A stretch of 64,000 bases of DNA. It comes from Geosiphon pyriformis (taxonomy: Eukaryota > Glomeromycota > Glomeromycetes > Archaeosporales > Geosiphonaceae). The notes beneath the pieces are model-generated. The model was not told the DNA's origin and ran no database searches. It saw only the letters and a list, made by a program, of their open reading frames with translations. The stretch covers positions 1,247,876-1,311,875 of the forward strand of contig JAAOMT010000512.1 in assembly GCA_016748015.1 (NCBI GenBank), written 5' to 3'. Numbering within the stretch: position 1 is the first letter of the stretch; every line of letters begins with the position of its first letter. Shown here piece by piece: positions 33,529 to 43,979 of this stretch. The translations under genes were made by a program, and so were the position numbers.

Positions 33529-34170
33529 TTGTTACCATATTATCCACAAACAAATAGACTAGTCAAAAGATTTAATAGAACACTGTATGAAGCAATCGCC
33601 AAAATCAGTCAAGAAAACCAAGATGAATAAGATTTGTTTATACCATTAGTATTATTTGCTTATTGGACAATGAGACAAAATACTACACAAGCAACATTAT
33701 TTGAATTGGTATATAGTAGGACAGCAACATTACCAGTTAAGAGAGAGGTCAGCACATATTTAACGGAACTAATAACAGAAGCTAATTTCCAAGAAACATT
33801 GTTGAAAAAAACATATGACCTAATGAAAACACTAGAAAACAGATGACAAAAAGCAGCTGATAATATTCAAAAGTCTCAAAAAAAACAAAAAAAATGACAT
33901 GATAACCAATTACCAGATAAACCAGTTGAATTCAAGATTGGAAACAAAGTACTTCTATATTATACCAAAGTGGAAAAACAATGGAGTGGAAAATTCAATC
34001 CCAAATGGGACGGACCATTTCACATAGAAGAAATTCTTGGAAATGGAGCTTATAAACTAAAATGGGACAACAAAATCTTAACCAAAGCAGCACATAGTGA
34101 TCTATTGAAACTATATCACCAAATAACATCATCATCTACCAATAATATTTTATAATTAGAAGTACAACAA
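33529..34170 (+). pseudogene. Element C: integrase C-terminal part
   Basis: Begins at LPYYPQTNRLVKRFNRTL, where the catalytic Glu is Lys. Continues VLFAYWTMRQNTTQATLFELVY (33634-33846), then a GPY/F module NPKWDGPFHIEEILGNGAYK (33970-34155). The N-terminal two thirds of integrase are absent. Stops at Trp and other sites. Confidence 0.8.
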
Positions 34171-34299
34171 ATACTAGTTTAACCAGATGAGATTTCACAA
34201 GGTCTGAAACCAATCATAATTATTGGACCAAACACATAAAATCAAACAATAAAAGAGTATATAAAGACACAGTATATGTGACAAAGGCAACCAAGAAAA

Positions 34300-34935
34300 A
34301 TGGAAATACCAGATCATATTCACACCATAGCTCAACAATTATTCCAGACCTTAAGTCAACAACTTTTAGACATGAAAATTATCATTAACAACCAAACAAT
34401 TTGCTATCAAAACACCAAAAGAAAGACAAAAAATACACCATATTAGTGGTTACCAAAGAATGATAAAAATTGGTCAGATAACATAATAGAAAAAATAAAG
34501 AACACTTTTGGGAAAATACCTATTATGGCACCAACAGAAGAACTTACAAAAGAGAATTAGAAGCAATGGACAGAACAACTTCCAATATTATACTGTTACT
34601 ACCAGTTAGGTCGAAAGTTGAATATTCAAAAGTTGTATATCAACAAATCCAAGAGGATATTTAACCAAAACATAATACAGCAAATTGAAGAATTTATTGA
34701 AAAAAAGGCAAACTTAACACTACATGTCAGAACAATTTACTGACTGCACAACATATTTCAAAACTATCCAGAAATACTATTACACTCTGACATGGAAACC
34801 ATAACCATTAATCAATGGGGAAGAATGAACAATACACAAGTAGAAAATGTGAAGAACAGAGTCGAACAAACAATACTTAAAAAAGAAGTATTAGAATTAA
34901 TTCAAAATAAAGATTTTAACGAAGCTCAATATTAA
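34300..34935 (+). pseudogene. Element C: ORF3, downstream of integrase
   Basis: 212 codons from ATG to a terminal TAA just before the polypurine tract; three internal stops (near 34444, 34558 and 34740) at Gln-like positions. Starts MEIPDHIHTIAQQLFQTLSQ, contains YYQLGRKLNIQKLYINKSK, VRTIY and HNIFQNYPEILL, and ends FNEAQY. Element F has the clear homologue with the same last residues (AQY). It shares the opening pattern (IP.xI...Q.L) and position with B/D ORF3. No known domain. Confidence 0.65.
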
Positions 34936-34948
34936 AAGGAAAAGATAA
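34936..34948 (+). other. Polypurine tract of element C
   Basis: AAGGAAAAGATAA-type purine run immediately before the 3' LTR start (TATTACTCAT). Confidence 0.7.
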
Positions 34949-35748
34949 TATTACTCATAAAAAAAAAACAGATATAGAAAATAGCAGACCAATAAGAGAA
35001 TAGTAGTTAACACGTAAGCACATTGCTCAGCAATGTGAAGCAATGTTAGAAAATTAGGACACATTGTTCAGCAATGTGAGCATTGCTCAAGAAATCATAG
35101 CACATCACTCAAGAATATGAGCAATCTCATAGAACATCAATTATGTATATATAGCATTAATGTTAGAAGTAGAAAAAGCAGAATTCTTTAGTTAGAAACC
35201 TTCCATTCACAAATATTAAATAAATAAATTATTCACCATCCAAATCCACTCTTCACTATCAACACTTCATGTTGATAGTAATCAATACTTAACTATACTG
35301 GAACAATAGCTCTTGATCACAGCTATTGACAAATACTAACTTGTATATTGCCTTGGCTTATTTCTTTATTTTTATTTTTTCTTTTCTTTTCTTGATTTTA
35401 TTGTTGTATATTAACTGATTAAGAATTAAAGTGCTGAGTAATTGACATCACGGATAGCCTGATAAAAGACCCAGAAATAAGGGTAAAATTATATATATAT
35501 TAACAGATAGTTTACTAGAAGGACATGAATGCCAGAATAAACCAGCCACCAAGCTGAAGACAGAAATTGGGAACACAACTCACTAACCAACTACATTGAC
35601 ACTGAATCTCTGTCTATTATACAAAGGACTCAACTCTAAAACCTTCAGATACAATTAATATACCAGTAACACCAGCATTGTCAAAATATTAAGTACCAAG
35701 TTACGGATTTGTTATTTGATTTGAGATTCCAAATAATCATCTGTAACA
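34949..35748 (+). mobile_element. 3' LTR of element C
   Basis: 800 bp, matching 25242-26122 except for about 80 bp missing from the U3 repeat array (two units instead of four). Ends CTGTAACA, then enters element A sequence. Confidence 0.9.
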
Positions 35749-36150
35749 GCACTTGTTGGTTTTTGGTGTCTTCTTTTTTGGTATTAATGATTTGCAAAGG
35801 TTTTTTCTGAATTGGGAATGGGTCATTAACTGGCCAAAGGTAATGTGAGCAGAAGTTTCTATGAAATCTTTGACAACAGAATATGGTTCAGATTTTTGTA
35901 CAATTTTTGGAGATTCCAACTTTAAAGGATTTTTAAAAACTTTAGCTTTTGGTAGCTTATTGTTATTAGCAGTTAATGTGGAGGCTTTCTTTGGATCTAT
36001 AATGAAATCAACCTTGGCTTTCTTCTTCTTTCTTGTTGGTTCAGAAGTATTGATTGCTAGTTCATTTATGTCATAGTCATCATCAGTTAGATTAAAAGCA
36101 TAAAAGGGGTTTTTTTTTGGTTGGCTTGCACTTTTACCCTTTGGAGGTGC
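35749..36150 (-). pseudogene. Element A: basic linker between gag and protease
   Basis: Open at 35919-35749: a basic segment with VVKDFIETSAHITFGQLM and PKKKTPKTNK, then the junction with element C. The protease codons continue at 25241. The plus-strand frame 35861-36076 opposite is a by-product. Frame upstream (36150-35920) is a decayed charged region. Confidence 0.6.
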
Positions 36151-37705
36151 GCCTACTAGTTTAAAGGCTGATAAATAGTGGCTTTCACTAGGAGATTTTC
36201 TCCAAAGAAATTGATGTTGGCATAATTGGGTCTTTGATTAAAAACATTATTATTGTTGGGTCTGTTATTTTGGGTGTCATTATTTCTAGGAGCTGAAGAG
36301 AGCAATGGAGGATTGTTACAGTCTCTTGAAAAGTGTTCAGTTAGTTTACAGTAATAGCACACAGGTGGGCTGCAATTTTGCTGTCATTGATATGGTGATT
36401 GTTGGGGCTAATTAAAGCGGATTCAAATCTGGGTCTTTGGGGTTGTTGATTTTCTCTAACTGCTTGGGCCAAAGATTTCAGTAGCTGGGCAAGATTAGCT
36501 GTAAGTCTATCTATTAACTGTTCATTTGGGTCTTGAGTTTGGGCAGCAAAAGAGGCAGCAGCTATTTGTGGAGCTGGAGCCATGACAGGAGTAGGAGCAA
36601 AAACTAGAAGTGTGGATTCCAAATGCATTCTTTGGTTATCTTCAATTCTTTGTGCCAGTTCAATAGCCATGTTTATTGTTGGGTTGTTTTTTAAAGCCAA
36701 GAGAGGCCAAAGAGCATATGATAGATCAGTTCTTAATTCTTTTGTAAAGGAATGAATCTTTTGCTCTTCTGTCCAGTTTTTCTCAAAGTCTATACGTTTG
36801 ATTAGCTTTCTGATAGCTTTGGCATATTCAGTCACTATTTCCCCAAGGCCTTGGGTTCTTCTTTCCAATTCTATATGCCATTTGGATATTAATATTGGGG
36901 TTCTGAACTTGGTCTTAAACTGGATAATGAAAAAGATATTTTCTTCTTCAGCATTGGTTGGTGTCCATCTGATTATTTGGTGTTAAGCATTGGCATCTGT
37001 TTCTTGTAAGAACCAGGTAGCAGGAGAGTCTTGGAAATAGCCACCAATGATTTGGAACTTGTATTTTTTATTATACTGGTTGGCTATGGCAGCTCTCTCA
37101 AAATCATTCAACTATTCAATTGGATCTTATGCATCACCTCTAAATAGTAGTAGTGGAGTATTGTTTCTTCTTTTTAGAGCAGTTTGTATACCTTGGAGGG
37201 TGGCCAGAATGTTTGCTTGCATGGGGTCATTAGCCATTAGTTCAGGGGTAACTGTTTGTGTAAATGAGTCTAATTTGCTTGATAAAAGGTCAAAAACAGA
37301 GGCAATTTGGTAGCTTTCTTTTTCTGTTTCAAAGGGAGTTTCAGTTGCTTGATGGGCAGCAATTCAAATGTGGATTTGATAATTCAGATATTCGAAATCA
37401 GAGGGCTGTTGTTCAAAGATTGTAGAATACAAGAGCTGATTGATACTGTTGTTTCTTTCTTCAAAGTTGTCTTCAAAATAAGCTTGGTCAAAGTAATAAG
37501 TTGTATAGGCTGTATAAGTTTCAGCTGAATGCTTGTTTAGGAACCAGTTCCAAAAATCTTGGAATTGTCTACTGGATTGATCTTCAATAGGGAAGCAAAT
37601 CAAGCAGGAGGGCAAAGAATTGAGTTCAATAAAGTCTAGATCATTTTTGTTGTGTGCTTCAAAGTGTTCTTCTAATTGTTGTGGCAAGTATGAATAATCA
37701 CCCAT
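36151..37705 (-). pseudogene. Element A: gag
   Basis: Starts at ATG 37705 (MGDYSYLPQQLEEHF). Open 37705-37364, then stopped segments with TVTPELMANDPMQANIL, and 36868-36341 carrying the capsid C-terminal region (ERRTQGLGEIVTEYAKAI, a helical capsid motif, then Ala/Gln-rich spacer). A frameshift near 36395 leads into the CCHC knuckle MCYYCKLTEHFSRDC (36362-36320) and an Asn/Pro-rich tail. Different from gag of B/C/D in sequence. Inactive. Confidence 0.8.
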
Positions 37706-37741
37706 ACAATAGAAAACAAAGTGAATTTTGACAATCTCACA

Positions 37742-37751
37742 GGGAGCACCA
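37742..37751 (-). other. Primer binding site of element A
   Basis: Minus-strand TGGTGCTCCC, six bases after the LTR end (CCATAACA). Confidence 0.6.
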
Positions 37752-37757
37752 CTTTTA

Positions 37758-38494
37758 TGTTATGGGTTAAAGTAACAAGTTAACAGATAGCAAGGGAGAA
37801 CAGGATTGTAAGATAATGAAAATAATCAAAGAAATTTCAACTTCAAAGAGCAAATTGAATAAGTATGAATTCAATGTGTGAGATTAGTCTCATAAAATAT
37901 CTCAGTTGCTATTCTTTTCAAAAGATAGCTAGAAAATCTGAAGATAGAGGGATAGTCCATACTGTCAACAAATAATCACACTTGGTATAATTCTATGCCT
38001 CATGTCAGTGCTCTTAAAATTTAATATTAAGTATCAGATGTGCTTTTCAGTCATGTTTTATTCAATAATCTTTAAATGCTACACTTATACATTTCAGAAA
38101 AAGGGTAAAAATTAACCAACAAGTAATCTTTTATCTCAAGATGTTTAGATACTTGAAGGTAGGGAAAGGAAAATTAACAATAAGAGAATGATTGAAATGA
38201 AAGTTGTTATTTTATTTATTCTTGATTATTTTGAACATGCTTTTCTATAGCTAAGAGATTTATTGCTTATATAGCTGTCAAAAAGTGGTCAATAATTAGG
38301 TCAATGACTAAGTCAATGATCAGATCAATGGTCAGGTCAATGATTAGGTCATTGATTAGATCAATGATTAGGTCAATGGTCAGGTCATTGATCAGATTAA
38401 TGATCACTATCTAAAAATAGTGTGGCTAATTTATATAACATCAGTGGCTAATACATGTGATAATTAATAAGAAGTATAAGTTTTAATCATAACA
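37758..38494 (-). mobile_element. 5' LTR of element A
   Basis: 737 bp, TGTTATGGG...CATAACA. On the minus strand U3 (38494-38279) carries the tandem TGATC/GGTCAATGATT repeats shared with 1-95. The LTR interrupts LINE1 ORF1 at 38495. Confidence 0.85.
38281..38402 (-). repeat. Tandem GGTCAATGATTA-type repeats in U3 of element A
   Basis: About ten degenerate copies of a 10-12 bp unit (RGTCAATGATYA), some forming TTGATC/GATCAA inverted pairs. The same array occurs at 1-78 in the 3' LTR. Confidence 0.75.
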
Positions 38495-39190
38495 CTATGT
38501 TTTTTTCTAATGTAAACATTAATCTAATAATTCCTTCAAATTTGAGAGAGTAGTAGTCCCCTCCAAAATCATTGACAAATAAAAAAAATTTTCTTAATAT
38601 ACTGAGTTTTTGTTGTTGTAAATTTGCCTTCTATTGCTGAAAGATTAATGTTCAAGACAAAGAACTTTTTGACTGATACTTTAACTTGAGTTTTTACAAT
38701 CTTTAAATCAATTCATCTTTTATCCAAAGAAATATTGAGTGAAAGAGAGAAAGATCTTTTATTTTTATTTATGTTATAGTCAATTACACCAATAAAAAAG
38801 CCATAGTCTAGACCAGAATTGATTTTCTTGACATTAAATATTGTTACAACCAAGTCTAAAAGAGAACTACTACCAATGTTTTCAGACTTACTGCCAATTT
38901 TACTATTACTAAATTCACTATTCATATTTAAATACATATTATTATCAAAACCAGATTTGATCAAAAAGATTTTTTTTTCATTATTAAAGTGTTTAATATT
39001 GTCCATAGAAACTTTTTTTTTTTTAAGAGAAAATACTATTAACAGAACCATAAAAAGTCTCTTTGAACACCTTTTTTTTAAACATGTCACTACTTGAAAT
39101 AGTCTCCAAGTTTATCACAAAAGAATTATTAGCTTGAGAAATATTGAAAAGAATATAACTAAAAAATAAAAAACTTCTTCAAAAATATGC
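38495..39190 (-). pseudogene. LINE1: 5' part of ORF1
   Basis: Open at 39090-38713, then an IDLKIVKTQVKVSV-like stretch with stops and LKFEGII at the junction with element A. Related to the LINE2 ORF1 start at 53236-52916 (both with NIKxF, IFLxK and YLN segments). It is the N-terminal, basic part of an I-clade LINE ORF1. The rest is beyond element A, outside the window. Low GC and many Lys/Asn codons reflect decay. Confidence 0.6.
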
Positions 39191-39839
39191 TTTTTGGAGA
39201 ATTTTGGATGTAAAAAAGAACAAAGTTTTTTTTATTTTTATTTTGAATAGAATTATAAAAATATAAGAAAAAAAGTTTTTTAAATTATTTAAATTTTAAA
39301 AATTTATAATTTAATTAAATATAATAAAATAAAAACTTTTTAAGTAAATATATATTAACTAAAATAAAAAATAAAAAAAAACATTGTATTTTTATAAATA
39401 TTAAGTCAAACAATATTTAAAAAACTATTTTAATTGTAAAAATTAATAAATAAAATATTAAAAATATGTTGTTTTTAAATAATTTTAAAAAAATGTTTTT
39501 TAAAGTTTTATTTAAGCAACAAAAAGCAATAGTTTTAATATTATTATTGGTTTTGCAAAAAAATATTAAATTTTAAAATATTAAACTAGTAACAAAATTT
39601 TTTTTTAAAACTATTATTTTTATTAATATATAAATAATTAAAAAAACAAAATTTCTAAAAAATAGTAAATTAAACAAAATTAAAATATTAATATAAATTT
39701 TTTGTAAGATTAAAAAATAATATTTTTTAGTTTAATTTTAATAACAACTTTATTTTACACATTATTATAAACATAAATAATATTTTTTTTAATAATAAAT
39801 AATAATATTAAAAATTTTTTTTATTATGTATTTAATAAG
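39191..39839. other. Extremely AT-rich spacer between LINE1 and LINE2
   Basis: Nearly pure A/T runs with no frame or motif I can support. It lies upstream of the LINE1 ORF1 start and downstream of the LINE2 tail, so it may include a LINE1 5' leader and the LINE2 AT tail. Confidence 0.5.
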
Positions 39840-41047
39840 TATAATTCAACTATTACCTAAAATTATAGAATTATATAAGTTTTTATATTAAGTATGACTT
39901 ATGCTTTTCTATATATGACTAGTTACTTAAACTAATTAAGACAACACTAAGCATCTAAACTATCTACAACCAAAAAATTATGCAAAAAACCAAAATATAC
40001 ATTAGACAAACAAAGATGTAGAATAAAACAAATATGAATACCCAATCTAATACCAAAATTATGAATCATCTTAAAAAACCATAAGAATATTAAACCAAAT
40101 ATAACTGGTATTATAGATTTATTGTGTAGCAAAAAACTATATTTCTTATAATACACTTTTAGCTTGGTAGTCAATAATCATATAGTAAATCTGTAACTTA
40201 CAACAATACTCTAAACCAAATTGATGACCAACAATGCACTATTAAAACCACTATTCAATAAACATATTATGTTAGCCATTTACTTTTTTATTATAAAGCC
40301 TTTAGATAATGACATATATAAATAATTAAAAAATCCAGCCTTATGCAAAGATCAGATCACTATATTATCAATGACATATATACTTAGCAAATTAATCTAT
40401 ACTTCAATAGTCTTTGAAATCAAATTTTTTTAACATTATTATTGTAAATATAAAAAAATATGTAGTTAAAGTCCTCAATTAATTCATATCTAATACATAA
40501 CATGCTAAAATAATTTAAATCATATAATCTCTTTTTTTTGGTTATAAATAATTAATAATGTAAAGCTTTCATGAAATAAGACTAAAAAGCCACAAAAGCA
40601 GAACTGGTAAAATTAAATCAAATTTGATCATTAAAATACCATACATTAAATGTTTTACTTATATTAATCATGTTATATAAAGCATTATTCATAATATTAT
40701 CAGCATATTTGGAATTTCAATTAACAAAACTGATGGCTTCAAAAAGATATTTAATGAAGTAATAGATGTTTTTAAAAACAGATCTGCTTTTAATAACTAA
40801 AAAATGACATGGCACTTTAACAGACAATGTAAGATTAAACATAATAGCAGTATTGACAAAAAAATTAGCATGCTTATTGCTAAAAACTCCAGAATAGTTT
40901 TTAATCTTGTTTCAATTAACCAAAAGATTTTTTAATATAATAGTCTGAAGAATTTGTTCTTTTTCTATCCAGTATTTAGCATAAAAATTTGAAACTAACA
41001 ATCTTTCTAATTAAGACATCCATATTTAATAATGTCTAACTATCTAT
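39840..41047 (-). pseudogene. LINE2: ORF2 RNase H end, C-terminal domain and 3' tail
   Basis: Read on the minus strand from 41047: KYWIEKEQ, KIKNYSGVFSNKHANFF (RNase H last-Asp region, Asp to Asn), CHFLVIKSRSVF, YFMKALHY, then the C-terminal domain with FGIRLGIHICF at 40174-39947. The 3' end TAATAGTTGAATTATACTTATTAAATA near 39840 matches the 3' ends of LINE3 and LINE4. The RT C-terminal part that should precede 41047 is missing. Confidence 0.7.
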
Positions 41048-41865
41048 TGTTACAAGTGATTATTTGAAGTCTCAAATTAAATAATAAATTCATAACTTGG
41101 TGCTAATTTACTTGATGATGTTGATAATATCTAAAAGTTTTGGTTAAGTTTTTTGTATAATAGACAGAAATTCAAAAATTGGTTATCTGTAGCTTCTCAG
41201 AATTGCAATTTTGTCAAATTTTTTTTCAGCTTAATGGCCAGTAATTTTCTGGTAAGCAATTCGTATTTCTTATGTGTTTTACCCACTCACAGAAGTCTTT
41301 TACCAGATAATTCTTAATGTTAATAACTCAACATTTAATCCTCAATTAATTAGTCAAACAATGAAGAAACAAAAATAAAAGAAATAAAAGAATTTAAGAA
41401 AATAAAAAAATAAGTCAAGGCAATTTAAAGATTAGTATTTCATCAATAACTATGATCAAGTGTAGTTAAGTATTAGCAGCTATTAACATGAAGAGTTGAT
41501 AATAAAGAATAGATTAAGATAGCAAATAATTATTTATTAATATTTGTAAATTGGAAGGTTGCTTAGATCAAATCCAAACTGAAAGGTTTTCGTAATTCTT
41601 CTGTTTTTTCTGTTTCTAATGCTCTTGTTATATATATATAATTTAGGTTCTACAAGATTACTCACATTTCCAAGCAATGTGCTATAATTTTTTGAGCAAT
41701 GTGTCCTAATTTTCTAATATTGCTCTACATTGTTAAGCAATGTGTCATAATTTCTGATATTGCTTTACATTGCTGAGCAATATGTTCACGTGCTAACTAC
41801 TACTCTTCTATTGGTCTATCTGTTTTCCTACTATTTTTTTTTATATGTTTTTTTTTATGAGTAAC
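41048..41865 (-). mobile_element. 3' LTR of element F
   Basis: 818 bp, TGTTACAAG...GAGTAACA on the plus strand. Same family as element C LTRs (minus-strand TGTTACTCATAAAA start; end AAATAATCACTTGTAACA), with CATTGCTGAGCAATAT palindromes in U3 (41690-41790) and a TATATATATA box near 41630. It interrupts LINE2. Confidence 0.85.
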
Positions 41866-42590
41866 ATTATCTCCTTCTTTTAATATTGAGCTCCATCAAA
41901 ATTTTCACTTTGGATTAAGTTCAATACTTTTTTTTCTAATATTGTTTGTTCAACTTTGTTTTTTATATCTTCGATTTGCACATTATTTATTCTTTCCTAT
42001 TGATTAATGGTGATTGTCTCTATGTTAAAGTGTAACAATATTTTTGGATAATTTTGAAATATTGTGTGTAGTTGATAGATTGTTCTAATGTGTAGTATTG
42101 GATTTGTTTTTTTTCTGATAATATTTTCAATATTCCATATTATTTCTTGATTGAATATTTTTTTGGCTTTATTAAAATATAATTTCTGAATGTTCAGCTT
42201 TTTTTCCAACTAATAATAGCAGTATGGTATTGGAAATTGTTCTGTTTATTGTTTCCAATTTTCTTTTGAAAGTTTTTCTGTTAGAATCATAATAGATATT
42301 TTTCCAAAAGTGTTCTTTACTTTCTCTATTATTTTATCTAACCAGTTTCTTAATTGTTTTTGTAGTCACTGGTATGGTGTACTTTTTTCTTTTTGTTTGG
42401 TGTTTTAATAACAGATTGTTTAGTGGTTGATGACAATTTCTATGTTTAATTGCTATTAACTTAAGACCTAAAACAATTGTTAAGCTAGAGTGTAAATATG
42501 ATCTGGTATTTTTATTTTTTTTGTTGCTTTTGTTGCATATATCATGTCTTTATATACTCTTTTGGTTGTTCAATTTGACATGTTTGGTTC
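41866..42590 (-). pseudogene. Element F: ORF3, downstream of integrase
   Basis: Homologue of C ORF3. Open at 42209-41997: KKLNIQKLYFNKAKKIFNQ, HIRTIYQLHTIFQNYPKILL and ETITINQ, then FDGAQY and a stop just before the purine tract AAAAGAAGGAGATAA. The N-terminal half is visible with stops up to about 42580. Conservation with C over this stretch is high relative to flanks. Confidence 0.6.
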
Positions 42591-42689
42591 AATAATTATG
42601 ATTGGTTCCAGATTTTGTGAAATCTTATCTGATTGGACTAATATTTGTTGTATTCCCAGTTGTGAAATATTATTGGTAGATGATGATAC

Positions 42690-43800
42690 TATATGATAAT
42701 ATGGTTTCAGTCGATTACCATATACTGCTTTGGCTAAGATTTTGTTGTTCCATCTTAATTTATAAGTTCTATTTCCTAGAATTTTTTCTATGTGAAATGG
42801 TCCATCCCATTTGGGGTCGAATTTTTTACTCTATTGTTTTTTTGCTTTGGTATAATATAAAAGTACTTTGTCTCTAATCTTGAATTTAACTGGTTTATTC
42901 AATAATTGATTATCATATCTTTTTTTTTGTTTTTCTTGTGATTTCTGAATGTTATTAGTTGCTTTTTGCTATTTGCTTTCTAGTGTTTCTATTAAGTCAT
43001 ATATTCTTCTCAACAATGTTTTTTGAAAATTGTTTTTGTTATTGGTTCAGTTGGATATGTGCTGACTTCTATCTCTACTGATAATATTGCTGTTCTATCA
43101 TATACTAATTCAAATAGTGTTGCTTGTATAGTGTCTTGCTTTATTGTTTGATAAGCAAATAACACTAATAGTATAAACAAATCCTATTTATCTTGATTTT
43201 TTTGGCTGATTTTGGCAATTGCTTTACACAATGTTCTATTGAATCTTTCAACTAAGCCGTTGGTTTGTAGATGATATAGTGATGATAATAGTCTTTTGAT
43301 TCCAAATCTTTGACTTAATTCTGCTAATGTTCTATTTACAAAGTAAGCTTTTTTGTCAGATAGTAATTCTTTTGGGCATTCATGTCAACAAATCAAATTT
43401 TGATAAATGAATTTGGCAATAGATTCTGCATTTGCTCTTTGAATAGCTTTTGTTTTTGGCTATTTAGTAAGATAATCTATGACTACTGTAATATATCTGT
43501 TTCCTCTGCTGGTTATTGTTAATAATCTGACTAAGTTAATTCCAATATAATCAAATAGTTGTTCTATTTTAATTGGTTTCAATGGTTCACTAAGTCTTGT
43601 TTCTTCTCTTTTCTGACAAGCATCACAATTTTAAATGTATTGGATAATATTTGAATACATTGATGGTCAATAGTATTTTTTTCTGGTTTTTTTCATAGTT
43701 GCTTCTTTGTAAAAATGTCTTGTTGTTGAATTGGAATACATGTTGAATAATATTGTTTCTTTCTTTAGTTCTGTAATTACTCTGGTTGGTTGATTTAGAT
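42690..43800 (-). pseudogene. Element F: integrase
   Basis: Zinc domain with CDACQ, first catalytic Asp changed to Asn (GINLVRLL), LLSDKKAYF with the second Asp, NGLVERFNRTL with the Glu, and a GPF module near 42800. Stops at Gln/Trp/Arg sites throughout. It shows what element C lost to its deletion. Confidence 0.8.
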
Positions 43801-43979
43801 TCTTTCTGTTTTTTTGATAAAGTATATCTTGATAAGTGATAAAATATTTGGACTGTTGTTTAATATAATTTCATTCATTTTAAGATAATTTTTTTTTAAA
43901 CTGTTGAGTATTTATAAAATGTTAAAGTTTTTGATATTTTTGTATATTCATTTTTTGTTATATTTTTGAATTGGAATGT

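Noticed and set aside
26185-34170. Reassigned stop codons (TAA/TAG as Gln, TGA as Trp), since stops fall at Gln and Trp sites
   Set aside because: TAG and TAA also occur at Trp positions (LINE3, near 56367 and 56589) and TGA at likely Arg sites, and catalytic Asp codons are lost too. Decay by transitions explains all of it.
33970-34300. Chromodomain after the integrase of element C
   Set aside because: The GPY/F module is present but no aromatic-cage or chromodomain-like sequence follows before ORF3, nor in B, D or F.
34300-34935. ORF3 as an env-like gene
   Set aside because: No signal peptide, transmembrane segment, or Cys/glycosylation pattern is visible in any of the copies.
35861-37528. 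Plus-strand frames (35861-36076, 36798-36986, 37047-37313, 37307-37528) as a host gene
   Set aside because: All are antisense to element A gag, which has start codon, capsid and CCHC motif on the minus strand.
38281-38402. CRISPR-like array
   Set aside because: Units are 10-12 bp, degenerate, without unique spacers, and lie in the U3 of an LTR in a eukaryotic transposon.
39191-39839. Organelle DNA or a centromere core in the AT-rich spacers
   Set aside because: No tRNA, rRNA or respiratory genes, and no regular satellite unit; only A/T runs next to LINE ends.
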